A DNA stretch of 64,000 bases from the NCBI GenBank assembly GCA_036675505.1, contig JAKFEW010000017.1, positions 25,023 to 89,022 of the forward strand, given 5' to 3'. Of the stretch, positions 48,792 to 56,912 are shown piece after piece; position 1 is the first letter of the stretch, and each line of letters opens with the position of its first letter. The position numbers and the translations under genes were made by a program. The stretch is from JAKFEW01 sp036675505 (GTDB lineage Bacteria > Cyanobacteriota > Sericytochromatia > S15B-MN24 > JAQBPE01). The notes under the pieces were generated by a model that saw only the letters and a list, made by a program, of their open reading frames with translations, did not search any database and was not told the origin of the DNA.

Positions 48792-49336
48792 CGGACCAGC
48801 GCGTCGGCGTCGCGGGCCGGCAGGGTCTCCCGGAAGGCGGGCATCCCCTTGGTGGGCGAACCGTCCAGGATCCGCGCGCGGATGAAGGCGTCGCCCTTGG
48901 CCTCGACCCCGGCCAGGCTGGGGCCGAGGCCGCCGCCGCCGTTCGCGCCGTGGCAGCCCGCGCACTTCTGCGTGAACAGCGGCGGCGCCCCTGGCGCGGG
49001 GCCGGCGGCGTCCGGGCCGCCGACCAGGTCGCGGAAGTGGATCGCGGTCGCGACCAGCCCAGCGAGCGCCAGCGCGAAGGCCAGTCCCAGCGGCCAGGCG
49101 GCTGGCATCGGCGTGTCGTCCTGCAGCGCCATGGCGGTCGCACGCGCGCGATCATGGGCCACGCGCCGGTCCGCATCCATCAAGACGGCGTGTGCCTCGG
49201 CGAGCCTGGCGAGGCGTGCCTCTTCACCAGCGGCGGCCGTCGCCAGCACCCGATAGGCCGCGTCGATCACGGCCGGGTCGGCGCCCGGAGCGACCTGCAG
49301 GCGCTCGTAGAAGTTCGGCTCCCCGCCTGCCACCAA
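48773..49336 (-). CDS. J-like domain fused to membrane helix and cytochrome c
   Basis: A 187-residue fusion. Residues 8-65 resemble a J domain by pattern (NFYERLQVAPGADPAVIDAAYR, then LARLAEAHAVLMDADRRVAHDR), but the HPD motif that activates Hsp70 is absent. One membrane helix spans about residues 81-99. The C-terminal domain binds heme at CAGCH (Cys125, Cys128, His129), with Met165 in KGMPAF as likely ligand. The J-like part would face the cytoplasm and the heme the outside. It is homologous over its heme domain to the convergent lipoprotein cytochrome. Confidence 0.8.
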   Translation of the reverse strand: MVAGGEPNFYERLQVAPGADPAVIDAAYRVLATAAAGEEARLARLAEAHAVLMDADRRVAHDRARATAMALQDDTPMPAAWPLGLAFALALAGLVATAIHFRDLVGGPDAAGPAPGAPPLFTQKCAGCHGANGGGGLGPSLAGVEAKGDAFIRARILDGSPTKGMPAFRETLPARDADALVRYVKGL

Positions 49337-49341
49337 CGCGC

Positions 49342-50100
49342 TCAGGTGGCGGCTTCGAGGACGTCGCCCGCGCGCAGCAGGCCCGGGTCGTTAATCTCGG
49401 CCAGCCAGCCGCGCTCGCGCGCGTAAAGCACCTCCAGCCGGAGCGGGCCCGCCTCGAGGCAGGTGCCCGGCGCGAGGGCCTCGAGGTCCGCCACCGCGAG
49501 CCAGGCCACCGGCTGATCGGGGTTCGGCTCGCCGCCCACGGGCATGAGCTGGACCTGGTCCTCGCCGGTGAGCATGAGGTAGCTCACGGGGCCGTCAGGC
49601 ACGGCGAGCGCCGTCACCTGGGCGCGGAAGTGGCGGAAGGGACCGCTCTTGCCGCCCTCCTTGGAGACCAGCCAGGTCGGGCCGATCACCATCGCCTTGT
49701 CGAGCGCCTTGGCCATATCGTAGATGGTCAGCGCGGCGGCCGAGGCGGCGGTCAAGGCCTCCATCTCGACGCCCGTGGGGCCATGGGTGCTGACGCGTGC
49801 CTCGATCTCGACCTGCGAGAGGCCTTCGTTGATGCGGAAGTGCAGGTCCGCGCCCGTGATCGGCAGCGGATGGCACATGGGGATCCAGTCGCCCGTGCGC
49901 TTCGCCGCCAAGATGCCCGCGATCTGGGCCACGCCAAGGACGTCGCCTTTGCTGACGGCGCCTTCCTTGATCGCGGCCAGCGTCTCCGGCCGCATCCGGA
50001 TCGCGCTGCGCGCGACCGCCGTGCGGTGGGTCGCCGGCTTGTCGGTCACGTCGACCATGCGCGCGCGGCCTTCGGCGTTCAGGTGGGAGAAGGGGGTCAT
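49342..50100 (-). CDS. moaC: Cyclic pyranopterin monophosphate synthase MoaC with C-terminal extension
   Basis: A 252-residue protein. Residues 1-155 are MoaC: HLNAEGRARMVDVTDKPAT, GAVSKGDVLGVAQIAGI, KRTGDWIPMCHPLPIT, and GVEMEALTAASAAALTIYDM near the C-terminus of the domain. It makes cyclic pyranopterin monophosphate from the MoaA product. About 85 further residues are appended (LAPGTCLEAGPLRLEVLYA, then PGLLRAGDVLEAAT), with a pattern like the second half of a MOSC domain but no cysteine-containing core that I can confirm. It begins directly after moaA. Confidence 0.92.
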   Translation of the reverse strand: MTPFSHLNAEGRARMVDVTDKPATHRTAVARSAIRMRPETLAAIKEGAVSKGDVLGVAQIAGILAAKRTGDWIPMCHPLPITGADLHFRINEGLSQVEIEARVSTHGPTGVEMEALTAASAAALTIYDMAKALDKAMVIGPTWLVSKEGGKSGPFRHFRAQVTALAVPDGPVSYLMLTGEDQVQLMPVGGEPNPDQPVAWLAVADLEALAPGTCLEAGPLRLEVLYARERGWLAEINDPGLLRAGDVLEAAT

Positions 50101-51087
50101 CTAGCCTCCGATCTGGGACATGGTGCGGGCGTGGCCGGCGATCCCCTCGACGCCCTGATGGCGTTCGAGCTTCAGCTGGAGGTCCGCCTCGATCGTGGCA
50201 CGGATGGCCGAAGCCGGCGTGCCCCCGCGCAGCAGCGCCCGCACGTCGAGCTCGTGATCCGACAACAAGCAATGGCGCAGCCGGCCGTCGGCCGTGAGGC
50301 GCACGCGGTTGCAGCTTTCGCAGAAGTCATGGCTCATCTGGCTGATGAAGCCGACCGTGCCCGGGGCGCCCGGGATCCGCCAGTAGCGGGCCGGGCCGTT
50401 GCCGACCAGGTCCCCGCGCTTCACAGGCTCGAGCGCGAAGCGCGGCGCGATGCGGGTCTGCATCTCGGCCGTGCCGACGTAGCCGACGCGCTCGAAGAGG
50501 GCGTAGTCGCCCACCGGCATGAACTCGATGAAACGCACGTGGAGCGGCCGGGAGGCAGTGAGCGCCACGAAATCGGCAAGCTCGTCCTCGTTGAAGTCGC
50601 GCATGACGACGACGTTGAGCTTCACCGGCTCGAAGCCGGCCTCGATCGCCGCCTCGACGCCTTGCCAGACGCGCGCCAGATCGCCGCCGCGGGTGATTTC
50701 CTTGAATCGGGCCGGGTCGAGCGAGTCCATCGACACGTTGACCCGCTGCACGCCCGCGTTGCGGAGGGCGCGGGCGTGCCTGGCCAGCAGCGCGCCGTTC
50801 GTGGTGAGGGCGAGGTCCGTGATCCCGTCGATCGCGGCGAGCTTCGAGGCCAGCACCGCGAGGTCCTGGCGAACCAGGGGCTCGCCGCCCGTGAGGCGGA
50901 TCTTGCGGATGCCGAGCGGCACGGCGACGTCCCGCACGAAGGCCTCGATCTCCTCGAAGCTCAGCACGTCCTCGCGCTCGAACCAGGTCATGCCTTCGGC
51001 CGGCATGCAGTACTGGCAGCGCATATTGCAGCGATCCGTGACGGACAGCCGCAAGTAATCGACTGAGCGGCGAAAGCGATCGAGCAT
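50101..51087 (-). CDS. moaA: GTP 3',8-cyclase MoaA
   Basis: A 328-residue radical SAM enzyme that starts molybdopterin synthesis from GTP. The N-terminal cluster motif is SVTDRCNMRCQYC, followed by RLTGGEPLVR; a second cluster binds CESCNRVRLTADGRLRHC near residue 255. The C-terminus is the functional Gly-Gly (MSQIGG). AAGGAG lies 9 nt before the ATG at 51087; the open frame extends further upstream through a non-coding-like stretch. It is immediately followed by moaC. Confidence 0.95.
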   Translation of the reverse strand: MLDRFRRSVDYLRLSVTDRCNMRCQYCMPAEGMTWFEREDVLSFEEIEAFVRDVAVPLGIRKIRLTGGEPLVRQDLAVLASKLAAIDGITDLALTTNGALLARHARALRNAGVQRVNVSMDSLDPARFKEITRGGDLARVWQGVEAAIEAGFEPVKLNVVVMRDFNEDELADFVALTASRPLHVRFIEFMPVGDYALFERVGYVGTAEMQTRIAPRFALEPVKRGDLVGNGPARYWRIPGAPGTVGFISQMSHDFCESCNRVRLTADGRLRHCLLSDHELDVRALLRGGTPASAIRATIEADLQLKLERHQGVEGIAGHARTMSQIGG

Positions 51088-51154
51088 CAGGGTGAACTCC
51101 TTCTCAATTGTACCCTTTCGGCCTTGTGGGCGTCGTCCTGCCGGCAAAACCGCG

Positions 51155-51206
51155 TTATTGATACTTAATCCTGATTTTATACTGACTTTTGTCATCATAA
51201 TGACAA
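51155..51206 (+). promoter_or_regulatory. Promoter-like boxes and 18-bp palindrome
   Basis: In an A/T-rich island between divergent moaA and a lipoprotein gene, TTATTG (51155-51160) and TATACT (51178-51183) lie 17 bp apart, a plausible promoter for the plus-strand genes. Just downstream, TTGTCAT-N4-ATGACAA (51189-51206) is a perfect inverted repeat placed near the expected start site, a candidate operator. The regulator is unknown. Confidence 0.5.
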
Positions 51207-51292
51207 TATTAGGGTATGGTCTGGCCAGAGGCCGTCGCGGAGTTCGCGACCGCGGCCCAGGGCCGATGGCAACACGGCTGTTCGGAGGCAAC

Positions 51293-51877
51293 ATGGTACG
51301 AGCGGGGCTCATGGTCTTGGTTCTCGCCGGAATGGCGGCTGGCTGCGCGGCGTCCCCCGCGCCCACCGTGGGCGGACACGACATGGTGGCGGCCCGGCCC
51401 GCGAGGCCCGTCGGCGCCCGCGCGATCGGCCGGATCACGGTGAAGCCGGCGCCCTACGCCCTCACCACGGCGACCGGGCCGCGGATCCAACCCTTCGCGA
51501 AGCAGCACCTGGCCCGCATCGACGTCTTCCTGGCGAAGGGCGACGCAGCCGCCGAGCTGGCGTACGGGCTGATGCCGGGCGGCTTCGACACGGCGCTGTC
51601 CTTCGACGGCCTGGATCCCAACGTTGAATACACCATCACGGTCAAGGCCTGGCAAGTCGAGGACCCGGGCGTGCCCGACCACCTCGTCGAGGCGCAGGTG
51701 GACGCGTTCAGCGCCACGAGGTTCGAGCCCTTCGAAGGCGCCGCGCTCGACCTCGACACGCTCGGCGGCATCAAGCTGACCTTGAAGGATCGGGACTACG
51801 CGAGCCGGGCGCCGGGCGGCATCGACCTCGTCGAGGGCGTCCTGGTAAGCACGGAAGCGCCGGAAGGCATTCGTTGA
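51293..51877 (+). CDS. Paralogous lipoprotein, array member 1
   Basis: A 194-residue protein with lipobox GMAAGC. After a spacer, the domain shared with its downstream paralogs begins GRITVKPAPYALTTATG, then HLARIDVFLAKG, GLDPNVEYTITVKAWQ and ends with GGIKLTLKDRDYASR. It is a beta-rich, exported domain without a known family. CGGAGG lies close upstream of the ATG. It is the first gene of a five-gene lipoprotein run and sits behind the promoter-like boxes at 51155. Confidence 0.7.
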   Translation: MVRAGLMVLVLAGMAAGCAASPAPTVGGHDMVAARPARPVGARAIGRITVKPAPYALTTATGPRIQPFAKQHLARIDVFLAKGDAAAELAYGLMPGGFDTALSFDGLDPNVEYTITVKAWQVEDPGVPDHLVEAQVDAFSATRFEPFEGAALDLDTLGGIKLTLKDRDYASRAPGGIDLVEGVLVSTEAPEGIR

Positions 51878-51927
51878 ACTGCCCCTACCACCCACCCGCC
51901 ATCGCCGCCAGCCGAGGGAGTTTCGTC

Positions 51928-53112
51928 GTGCCCATCAGCCGTTCTATCCAGGCGATCGTGATCGCCGCCGCCTGCACGGCGGTCGCGGGCTGCGCCTCAC
52001 CGCCGCCTTCGGCGACCGGTCCGCAGCCGACCGGGGTCGTCCCCGCGGCGGCCAGCGTTGCCGCCACGCCAGCCGCCTTCCCGTCGCCGGAGGCCCGTGG
52101 CGCACGGCTCACGGGCCTGGTCGAGCTCGGCGGCGTGCCGCTCCGCGGCGCGAGGATGCACGCCTTCGATCTCGCGACGGGCAAGGAGATGGCGCTGGTG
52201 GCCGCCGGCGCCGGAAACTATGGTCTCAGCCAGGCGGCGCCGGCGGCGACGGATGCCAACGGGCAATTCGACTACGACCTGCCGGACCTGGCCCCGAATC
52301 AGGTCGTCAAGCTGGTCGCCGAGCAAGGCGGCAAGTCCCTCGTGACGCTGTTCGACGGCCGCGGCCACGCCATCGGCGGGGCTGCCCCCGCAGCGCCCCC
52401 ACCGGCCTACCGGCTCCAGGCGTCTGCTACGCTCGGCGTCACGATCAAGCTGCGGATGTCGGCCGCGACGACGGCCACCTCGAAAGCCTTCGAGGGCGCC
52501 ATCAAGATCCAGTTCCGCCTGCCGGAATCGGCCCTCGAGAATGGCCTCGAGGGCGCCATCGACGCGGCGATGGAGGCCCTCGCCGCGCTGGAGGCCCGCC
52601 TCGCTTCGGACCCGAGGCTCGAGGAGGCGTTGGCGGACGCCATCGACGAGAACGGCGAGATCACCGACCTCCCCGCCTTCAACGCGGCGCTCGAGGCCGC
52701 GGGGCTCGTCGACTTGCTCGCCGACAAGGTCGCCACGGTCATGACGGATTTCGCCGATGCCGAGGGCGACGTCGAGACGAGCACGGGTGAGCAGCCGCTC
52801 GACGCCGTGACGTCCGAAGACTTCCCGGTCGGCCGGATCCGGATCACCGCCGAGGGCGATTTCACCTTCACCGATGACGACGGCGAGACGATCACCGGCT
52901 CGATCGCCGACGGCGCCTTCGTCCCGACCGAGGCCGATCGCGATCCTGACCAGGCCGACGCCGTCGACAGCGGCGGTTCGTCCGGCGGCGGCTCTTCCGG
53001 CGGCTCCGCCGGCGGCGGCACGGCGCCGAAGCCTGGTTCCGGCCACGGCGGTCTCGCCGTCGTCGACGGCGAACTGGTCGAACCGACCGACGCGGAGGCG
53101 ATCGCCCCATGA
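51928..53112 (+). CDS. Lipoprotein with regulatory-like beta domain, array member 2
   Basis: A 394-residue protein with lipobox AVAGC. Residues about 60-150 resemble a carboxypeptidase regulatory-like domain (LTGLVELGGVPLRGARMHAF, then ANGQFDYDLPDLAPNQ). The middle is a long amphipathic helical region (AAMEALAALEARLASD), then a short beta part (GRIRITAEGDFTFTDDDGE) and a Gly/Ser-rich tail. The GTG at 51928 gives a normal signal peptide; a TTG at 51874, overlapping the previous stop, is also possible. It is not a paralog of its neighbours. Confidence 0.65.
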   Translation: MPISRSIQAIVIAAACTAVAGCASPPPSATGPQPTGVVPAAASVAATPAAFPSPEARGARLTGLVELGGVPLRGARMHAFDLATGKEMALVAAGAGNYGLSQAAPAATDANGQFDYDLPDLAPNQVVKLVAEQGGKSLVTLFDGRGHAIGGAAPAAPPPAYRLQASATLGVTIKLRMSAATTATSKAFEGAIKIQFRLPESALENGLEGAIDAAMEALAALEARLASDPRLEEALADAIDENGEITDLPAFNAALEAAGLVDLLADKVATVMTDFADAEGDVETSTGEQPLDAVTSEDFPVGRIRITAEGDFTFTDDDGETITGSIADGAFVPTEADRDPDQADAVDSGGSSGGGSSGGSAGGGTAPKPGSGHGGLAVVDGELVEPTDAEAIAP

Positions 53113-53147
53113 GCCACGTCCGTCCACACCGCCTGGGAGCCCACGCG

Positions 53148-53951
53148 ATGCAAGCCCTCACCCCCTCGATCCTGATCCTCGCGGCGATGTCCGGCCTGGC
53201 CGGCTGCGCTCCCTCCCCCGTGCGCGTCGACGCGCCGGCTTCGGCCGCCCTCCGTACGCCGGGCCAGGTGCGGCTCATCGGCAAGCTGCGGCCGCTCCCG
53301 GTGCCAGCCTTCGCGCTCCGGCAAACGATGCAGGCCGGGTTCGCGCCCTGGGGCCTGGCCGACGTCGGGCGCATCGTGTTCACCGTCACGGCGTCCGGCA
53401 CGAGGATCACCACCCTCGAGCGGGCCGGCGCGCTGCAAGGTGATGAGACGTTCGAGCTCGGCGCCCTCAAGACGGACCAGGACTACACCGTCTCGTTGGC
53501 GGCCTACGACGTGCTGGACGCGCTGATCAGCGATCCCGAAGGCAGCCGCCTCGCGATCGACACCCACGCCGACAATGCCGGCGCGTACCAGGATGCGCTC
53601 GACGTCACCTTCCCGCTCCAGTTCGCAGACCGGGCGTTTCCGGGGCGGCTGATGGCCAAGGTGAACGTCGACGTCGCGGCCACGTCGGTCCTGGTGGCCT
53701 TGCAGCGCGAGAGCGCGGGCAGCTGGCTCACCGTGCAGGAGACCGCCATCGGCGCGGCGCCGGCCGGCTACGTCCGTTACGCCAACCTGCGGGTCGGCGC
53801 GACCTACCGGGTCGTCGCCACGGCCTGGCAGGGCAGTGCGCCGGTCGTGTCCGACGCGACGGCCGCCTTCGTCGCCGACCCCGCCAACGCGTCCGCGACG
53901 GGCGACCTGCCCGGCGTGACCCTCGAACTCTTCGGCCAGACCCCCATCTGA
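53148..53951 (+). CDS. Paralogous lipoprotein, array member 3
   Basis: A 267-residue protein with lipobox GLAGC. It shares the array domain: RIVFTVTASGTRI, then FELGALKTDQDYTVSLAAYD and FPLQFADRAFPGRLMAKV, followed by about 90 extra beta-rich residues (TSVLVALQRESAGSW, YANLRVGATYRVVATAW) that may be a second copy of the fold. The ATG at 53148 is used; one 13 codons upstream, overlapping the previous stop, is possible. Function unknown. Confidence 0.65.
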   Translation: MQALTPSILILAAMSGLAGCAPSPVRVDAPASAALRTPGQVRLIGKLRPLPVPAFALRQTMQAGFAPWGLADVGRIVFTVTASGTRITTLERAGALQGDETFELGALKTDQDYTVSLAAYDVLDALISDPEGSRLAIDTHADNAGAYQDALDVTFPLQFADRAFPGRLMAKVNVDVAATSVLVALQRESAGSWLTVQETAIGAAPAGYVRYANLRVGATYRVVATAWQGSAPVVSDATAAFVADPANASATGDLPGVTLELFGQTPI

Positions 53952-54006
53952 CCGGCCAGACCCAGATCCGCCCACCGCGAACCAACCTGAAAGGTACGCT
54001 CGATCG

Positions 54007-54591
54007 ATGAAATTCCTCCCGTTATACCTGACCGCAGCCCTCCTCGGCGGCTGTATGGCCGCGTCTCCGGTCCAGCCCCCGGCCGCGGTCGGGGCGAAGC
54101 AGCCCGGCCACGCGACGGTGCGCGGCGCGATCCGCCTCGCCAGCGCGCCGTATGCGCTCAAGGCGCTCGTGACCGAGAACGACGCGAAGACCCTCGCGCG
54201 CATCGAGGTGTGGCTCGACAAAGGAACGGGCGCCGTGCTCGTGGGTGAGCTCGCCGGCACAGCGACCGAGGTCACGCTGTCGAACCTTCGCCTCGACATG
54301 GCGTACCTCGTGACCCTGCGGGCTTTCAAGGATGATCCCGAGACCTCCACCACCGATGCCACCTTGCAGATTTCGGACGACGCCCATTCGGTGAGCAAGT
54401 TCAACACCTTCGCCGATTCGGTCGGCGCGTACCAGACGGAAATCGCGACGACGTTCGCCCTGAGGCTCGCCGACCAGACCTTCGCCGGCAGCGCCGGCGG
54501 TGCGATCGCGCTGACGCCAGGCGTCCTCGGCTCCACGCAGGAACCCGAGGTCCTGATGAAGCCCCTCGCCAACTCCCTCGTCGCCAATTGA
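54007..54591 (+). CDS. Paralogous lipoprotein, array member 4
   Basis: A 194-residue protein with lipobox LLGGC. The array domain is clear: GAIRLASAPYALKALV, LARIEVWLDKGTGAVLVGEL, LSNLRLDMAYLVTLRAFK, SVGAYQTEIATTFALRLADQ and TFAGSAGGAIALTPGVL. It is closest to array member 5. Length and order of blocks suggest tandem duplication. Exported, lipid-anchored; function unknown. Confidence 0.7.
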   Translation: MKFLPLYLTAALLGGCMAASPVQPPAAVGAKQPGHATVRGAIRLASAPYALKALVTENDAKTLARIEVWLDKGTGAVLVGELAGTATEVTLSNLRLDMAYLVTLRAFKDDPETSTTDATLQISDDAHSVSKFNTFADSVGAYQTEIATTFALRLADQTFAGSAGGAIALTPGVLGSTQEPEVLMKPLANSLVAN

Positions 54592-54632
54592 GCCGCACGT
54601 CCGCCGACACCCGCTTGAAGGAGCATCCCCCG

Positions 54633-55409
54633 ATGAAACGCATCTCCCTCGGCGCGGTCCTGACCCTGGCCTTCGTGCTGGGCGCGGGCTGCGCGACCCC
54701 TCCCCAACAATCCGTTCCCGGGTCCGTCGCCATGAAGGGCGTGACGGCCAAGGGCCGGATCGCCCTGCGCGCGGCGGGCTACGGCCTCAAGGCGATCGTC
54801 GCGGCCCACGGCGCGAACGACGTCGACCTGATCAAGGTCTACTTGCGCAAGGCGCTCCCGACCGACTCGTCGATGGTCAATCTCACGAATTCGACCATCG
54901 GCGACGAAACGTTCGTGGGCGAACTGGCGGGGCCGGGCGCACCGCTGGTGCTCGGTAACCTCAAGATGGACACCACCTATTTCGTCCGCCTCGAGGCCTA
55001 CAAGTTCCTGACGGACGGCCTCCTGCGCATCGACGCGGCCAGCGACGCCTGCGTGACGTCGTTCAGCACGACCAGCGACGACAATATCGTCGACCTGGTG
55101 TTCGGCCTGCAACTGGCCGACCAGACGTTCCGCGGTACGGCGGCGGGCGGTGTCAGATTGCTGCCGGGCGCCGTCGTGAACGCGCCGGAAGCCGAGAAGC
55201 TGGTGGAGCTCTCCTCGACGCCCGCGACGCCGACGCCGACGCCAACTCCGACGCCAACGCCAACTCCAACTCCGACGCCAACTCCCACGCCGACGCCCAC
55301 GCCTGTACCGACCATGACGCCGACTTGCGACCCGTATATGCCTGGCAATCCGTGTTACATGGACCCGTGTATGACGGATCCATTGTGCCTCGGCGGCATC
55401 CCCTACTGA
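54633..55409 (+). CDS. Paralogous lipoprotein, array member 5, with TP repeat and Cys tail
   Basis: A 258-residue protein with lipobox LGAGC. Array domain: GRIALRAAGYGLKAIV, DLIKVYLRKALP, LGNLKMDTTYFVRLEAYKF, VFGLQLADQTFRG and GGVRLLPGAV. It differs from its paralogs by about 15 Thr-Pro dipeptides and a final cysteine-rich segment (C-x8-C-x4-C-x5-C, residues about 232-252). GAAGGAG precedes the ATG. The TP stalk may pass the peptidoglycan or extend from the surface. Confidence 0.7.
   Translation: MKRISLGAVLTLAFVLGAGCATPPQQSVPGSVAMKGVTAKGRIALRAAGYGLKAIVAAHGANDVDLIKVYLRKALPTDSSMVNLTNSTIGDETFVGELAGPGAPLVLGNLKMDTTYFVRLEAYKFLTDGLLRIDAASDACVTSFSTTSDDNIVDLVFGLQLADQTFRGTAAGGVRLLPGAVVNAPEAEKLVELSSTPATPTPTPTPTPTPTPTPTPTPTPTPTPVPTMTPTCDPYMPGNPCYMDPCMTDPLCLGGIPY
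55218..55306 (+). repeat. Imperfect (ACGCCG/ACTCCA) repeat encoding Thr-Pro
   Basis: A run of 6-bp units, with synonymous variants such as ACGCCG, ACTCCG, ACGCCA and ACTCCA, encodes about 15 Thr-Pro pairs. Variation at the third positions suggests selection for the protein repeat rather than recent slippage alone. Confidence 0.85.
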
Positions 55410-55489
55410 TCGCAGGAGCAGGCGTACTATCCACGAGGCCCCTCGTCCCACCAGGCACGGGGGCCTCAGGCGCGCTCATTCGGCGCGCG

Positions 55490-56803
55490 CTAGACGGCGA
55501 CCGCTTGCTTGCTGACGGCTTCGAGCCCCTTCTTCATCGAGGCGATCATCTGCTCGCAGTCGGCCTTGGTGATGACCATCGGCGGCTGCATGCGCAGCAC
55601 GTTGCCGTAGAGGCCACCACGGCCGACGATCACGCCGTCGTCCTTCATGATTTCCATGATCTGCTTGCACTCGGCCAACGCGGGCTCCTTGGTCTTGGAG
55701 TCCTTGACCAGCTCGACGCCGATCATCAGGCCCATGCCGCGCACCTCGCCGATCAGCGGGAAGGTCTCCTGAAGGGCCTTCAGCTGGTCGATCAGGAACG
55801 CGCCGAGGTCGCGGGCGTTTGCCATCAGGTTGTGCTGCTCGATGTATTCGATCACGGCCGAGCTCGCCGTCGAGGAAACCGGGTTGCCGCCGAAGGTGTT
55901 GATCGTGCCGGCGGTGAGGCTGTCCGCGATCTCCGGCGTGGTGATGCAGCCGCCCACGGCGTAGCCGTTGGCCATGCCCTTCGCCATCGTGATGATGTCC
56001 GGCTCGACGGCGTAGTTCTCGATGCCGAACCAGGTGCCGGTGCGGCCGAAGCCCGCCTGGACCTCGTCGATGTGGAAGACCACGCCGTACTTCTTGGTGA
56101 TCTCCACGATCCGCTTGAAGTAGTTCTTGGGCGGCACGATGATGCCGCCGACGCCCTGGATGGTCTCGGCGATGAAGGTCGCGGGGGCGCCGGTGGTCTG
56201 GGTCTGGATCACGCGCTCGAGGTCGTTCGCGCACTCCATGCCGCAGCTGTCGGCGTTCTGGCCGTAGGGGCAGCGGTAGCAGTAAGGGTTCTCGGCGAAG
56301 GAGATGCCGGGCACGGGCACCGGGTCGACGCGGTAGGCCGCGATCGCCGTCAGGCTGGCCGCGAGCCACGAGCGACCGTGGTAGGCGTGCTTGAGCGCGA
56401 CGATCTCGTTCTTGCCGGTGTAGCGCTTCGCGAGCAGCACCGCGGTCTCGTTGGCCTCGGTGCCGGAGTTGGTGAAGAAGCTCTTCTGGAGCCGGCCCGG
56501 CGTGATCTGAGCGAGCTTCTCGGCAAGGTTCACCATCGGCTCGGTCAGGAAGACCGTGCTGGTGTGCTGCAGCTTGCCGATCTGGTCGATCACCCGGCCG
56601 TTCACGTACGGATTGGTGTGGCCGACGCTGACCGTGCAGATGCCCGCGAAGAAGTCGAGATACTGCTTGCCCGTCGAATCGTACAGGTGCTGCATCTCGC
56701 CGCGCACGAGGTTCATCGGCCGCTCGTACAAGTGCGAGAGGGTCGGGGCCATGTATTCCTTGCGCTTGGCGAGAAGCGCTTCAGGGGTCATATGGTCGCT
56801 CAC
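55490..56803 (-). CDS. Class III aminotransferase (AGXT2-like)
   Basis: A 437-residue PLP enzyme. Motifs are NSGTEANETAVLLAKRYTG, HAYHGRSWLAASLT, FHIDEVQAGFGRTGTWFG and the PLP-lysine block TMAKGMANGYAVGG. Overall the pattern is like alanine-glyoxylate aminotransferase 2 or beta-alanine transaminases, which use omega-amino acids. The GTG at 56803, with AAAGGAG 6 nt upstream, gives the start. It is the last gene of a minus-strand unit after an amidase and a CoA transferase; the beta-ureidopropionase-like partner makes beta-alanine a reasonable substrate guess. Confidence 0.85.
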   Translation of the reverse strand: MSDHMTPEALLAKRKEYMAPTLSHLYERPMNLVRGEMQHLYDSTGKQYLDFFAGICTVSVGHTNPYVNGRVIDQIGKLQHTSTVFLTEPMVNLAEKLAQITPGRLQKSFFTNSGTEANETAVLLAKRYTGKNEIVALKHAYHGRSWLAASLTAIAAYRVDPVPVPGISFAENPYCYRCPYGQNADSCGMECANDLERVIQTQTTGAPATFIAETIQGVGGIIVPPKNYFKRIVEITKKYGVVFHIDEVQAGFGRTGTWFGIENYAVEPDIITMAKGMANGYAVGGCITTPEIADSLTAGTINTFGGNPVSSTASSAVIEYIEQHNLMANARDLGAFLIDQLKALQETFPLIGEVRGMGLMIGVELVKDSKTKEPALAECKQIMEIMKDDGVIVGRGGLYGNVLRMQPPMVITKADCEQMIASMKKGLEAVSKQAVAV

Positions 56804-56912
56804 GTCGGCTCCTTTGCACGAACTACGGGCGGGCTGAACGGGCGGCCATGCTATCACGGCGGCCAACCGGCGCCAAGCGGGTGCAGGAGCGGGTCCGGCG
56901 CCGGGTCTGCCT

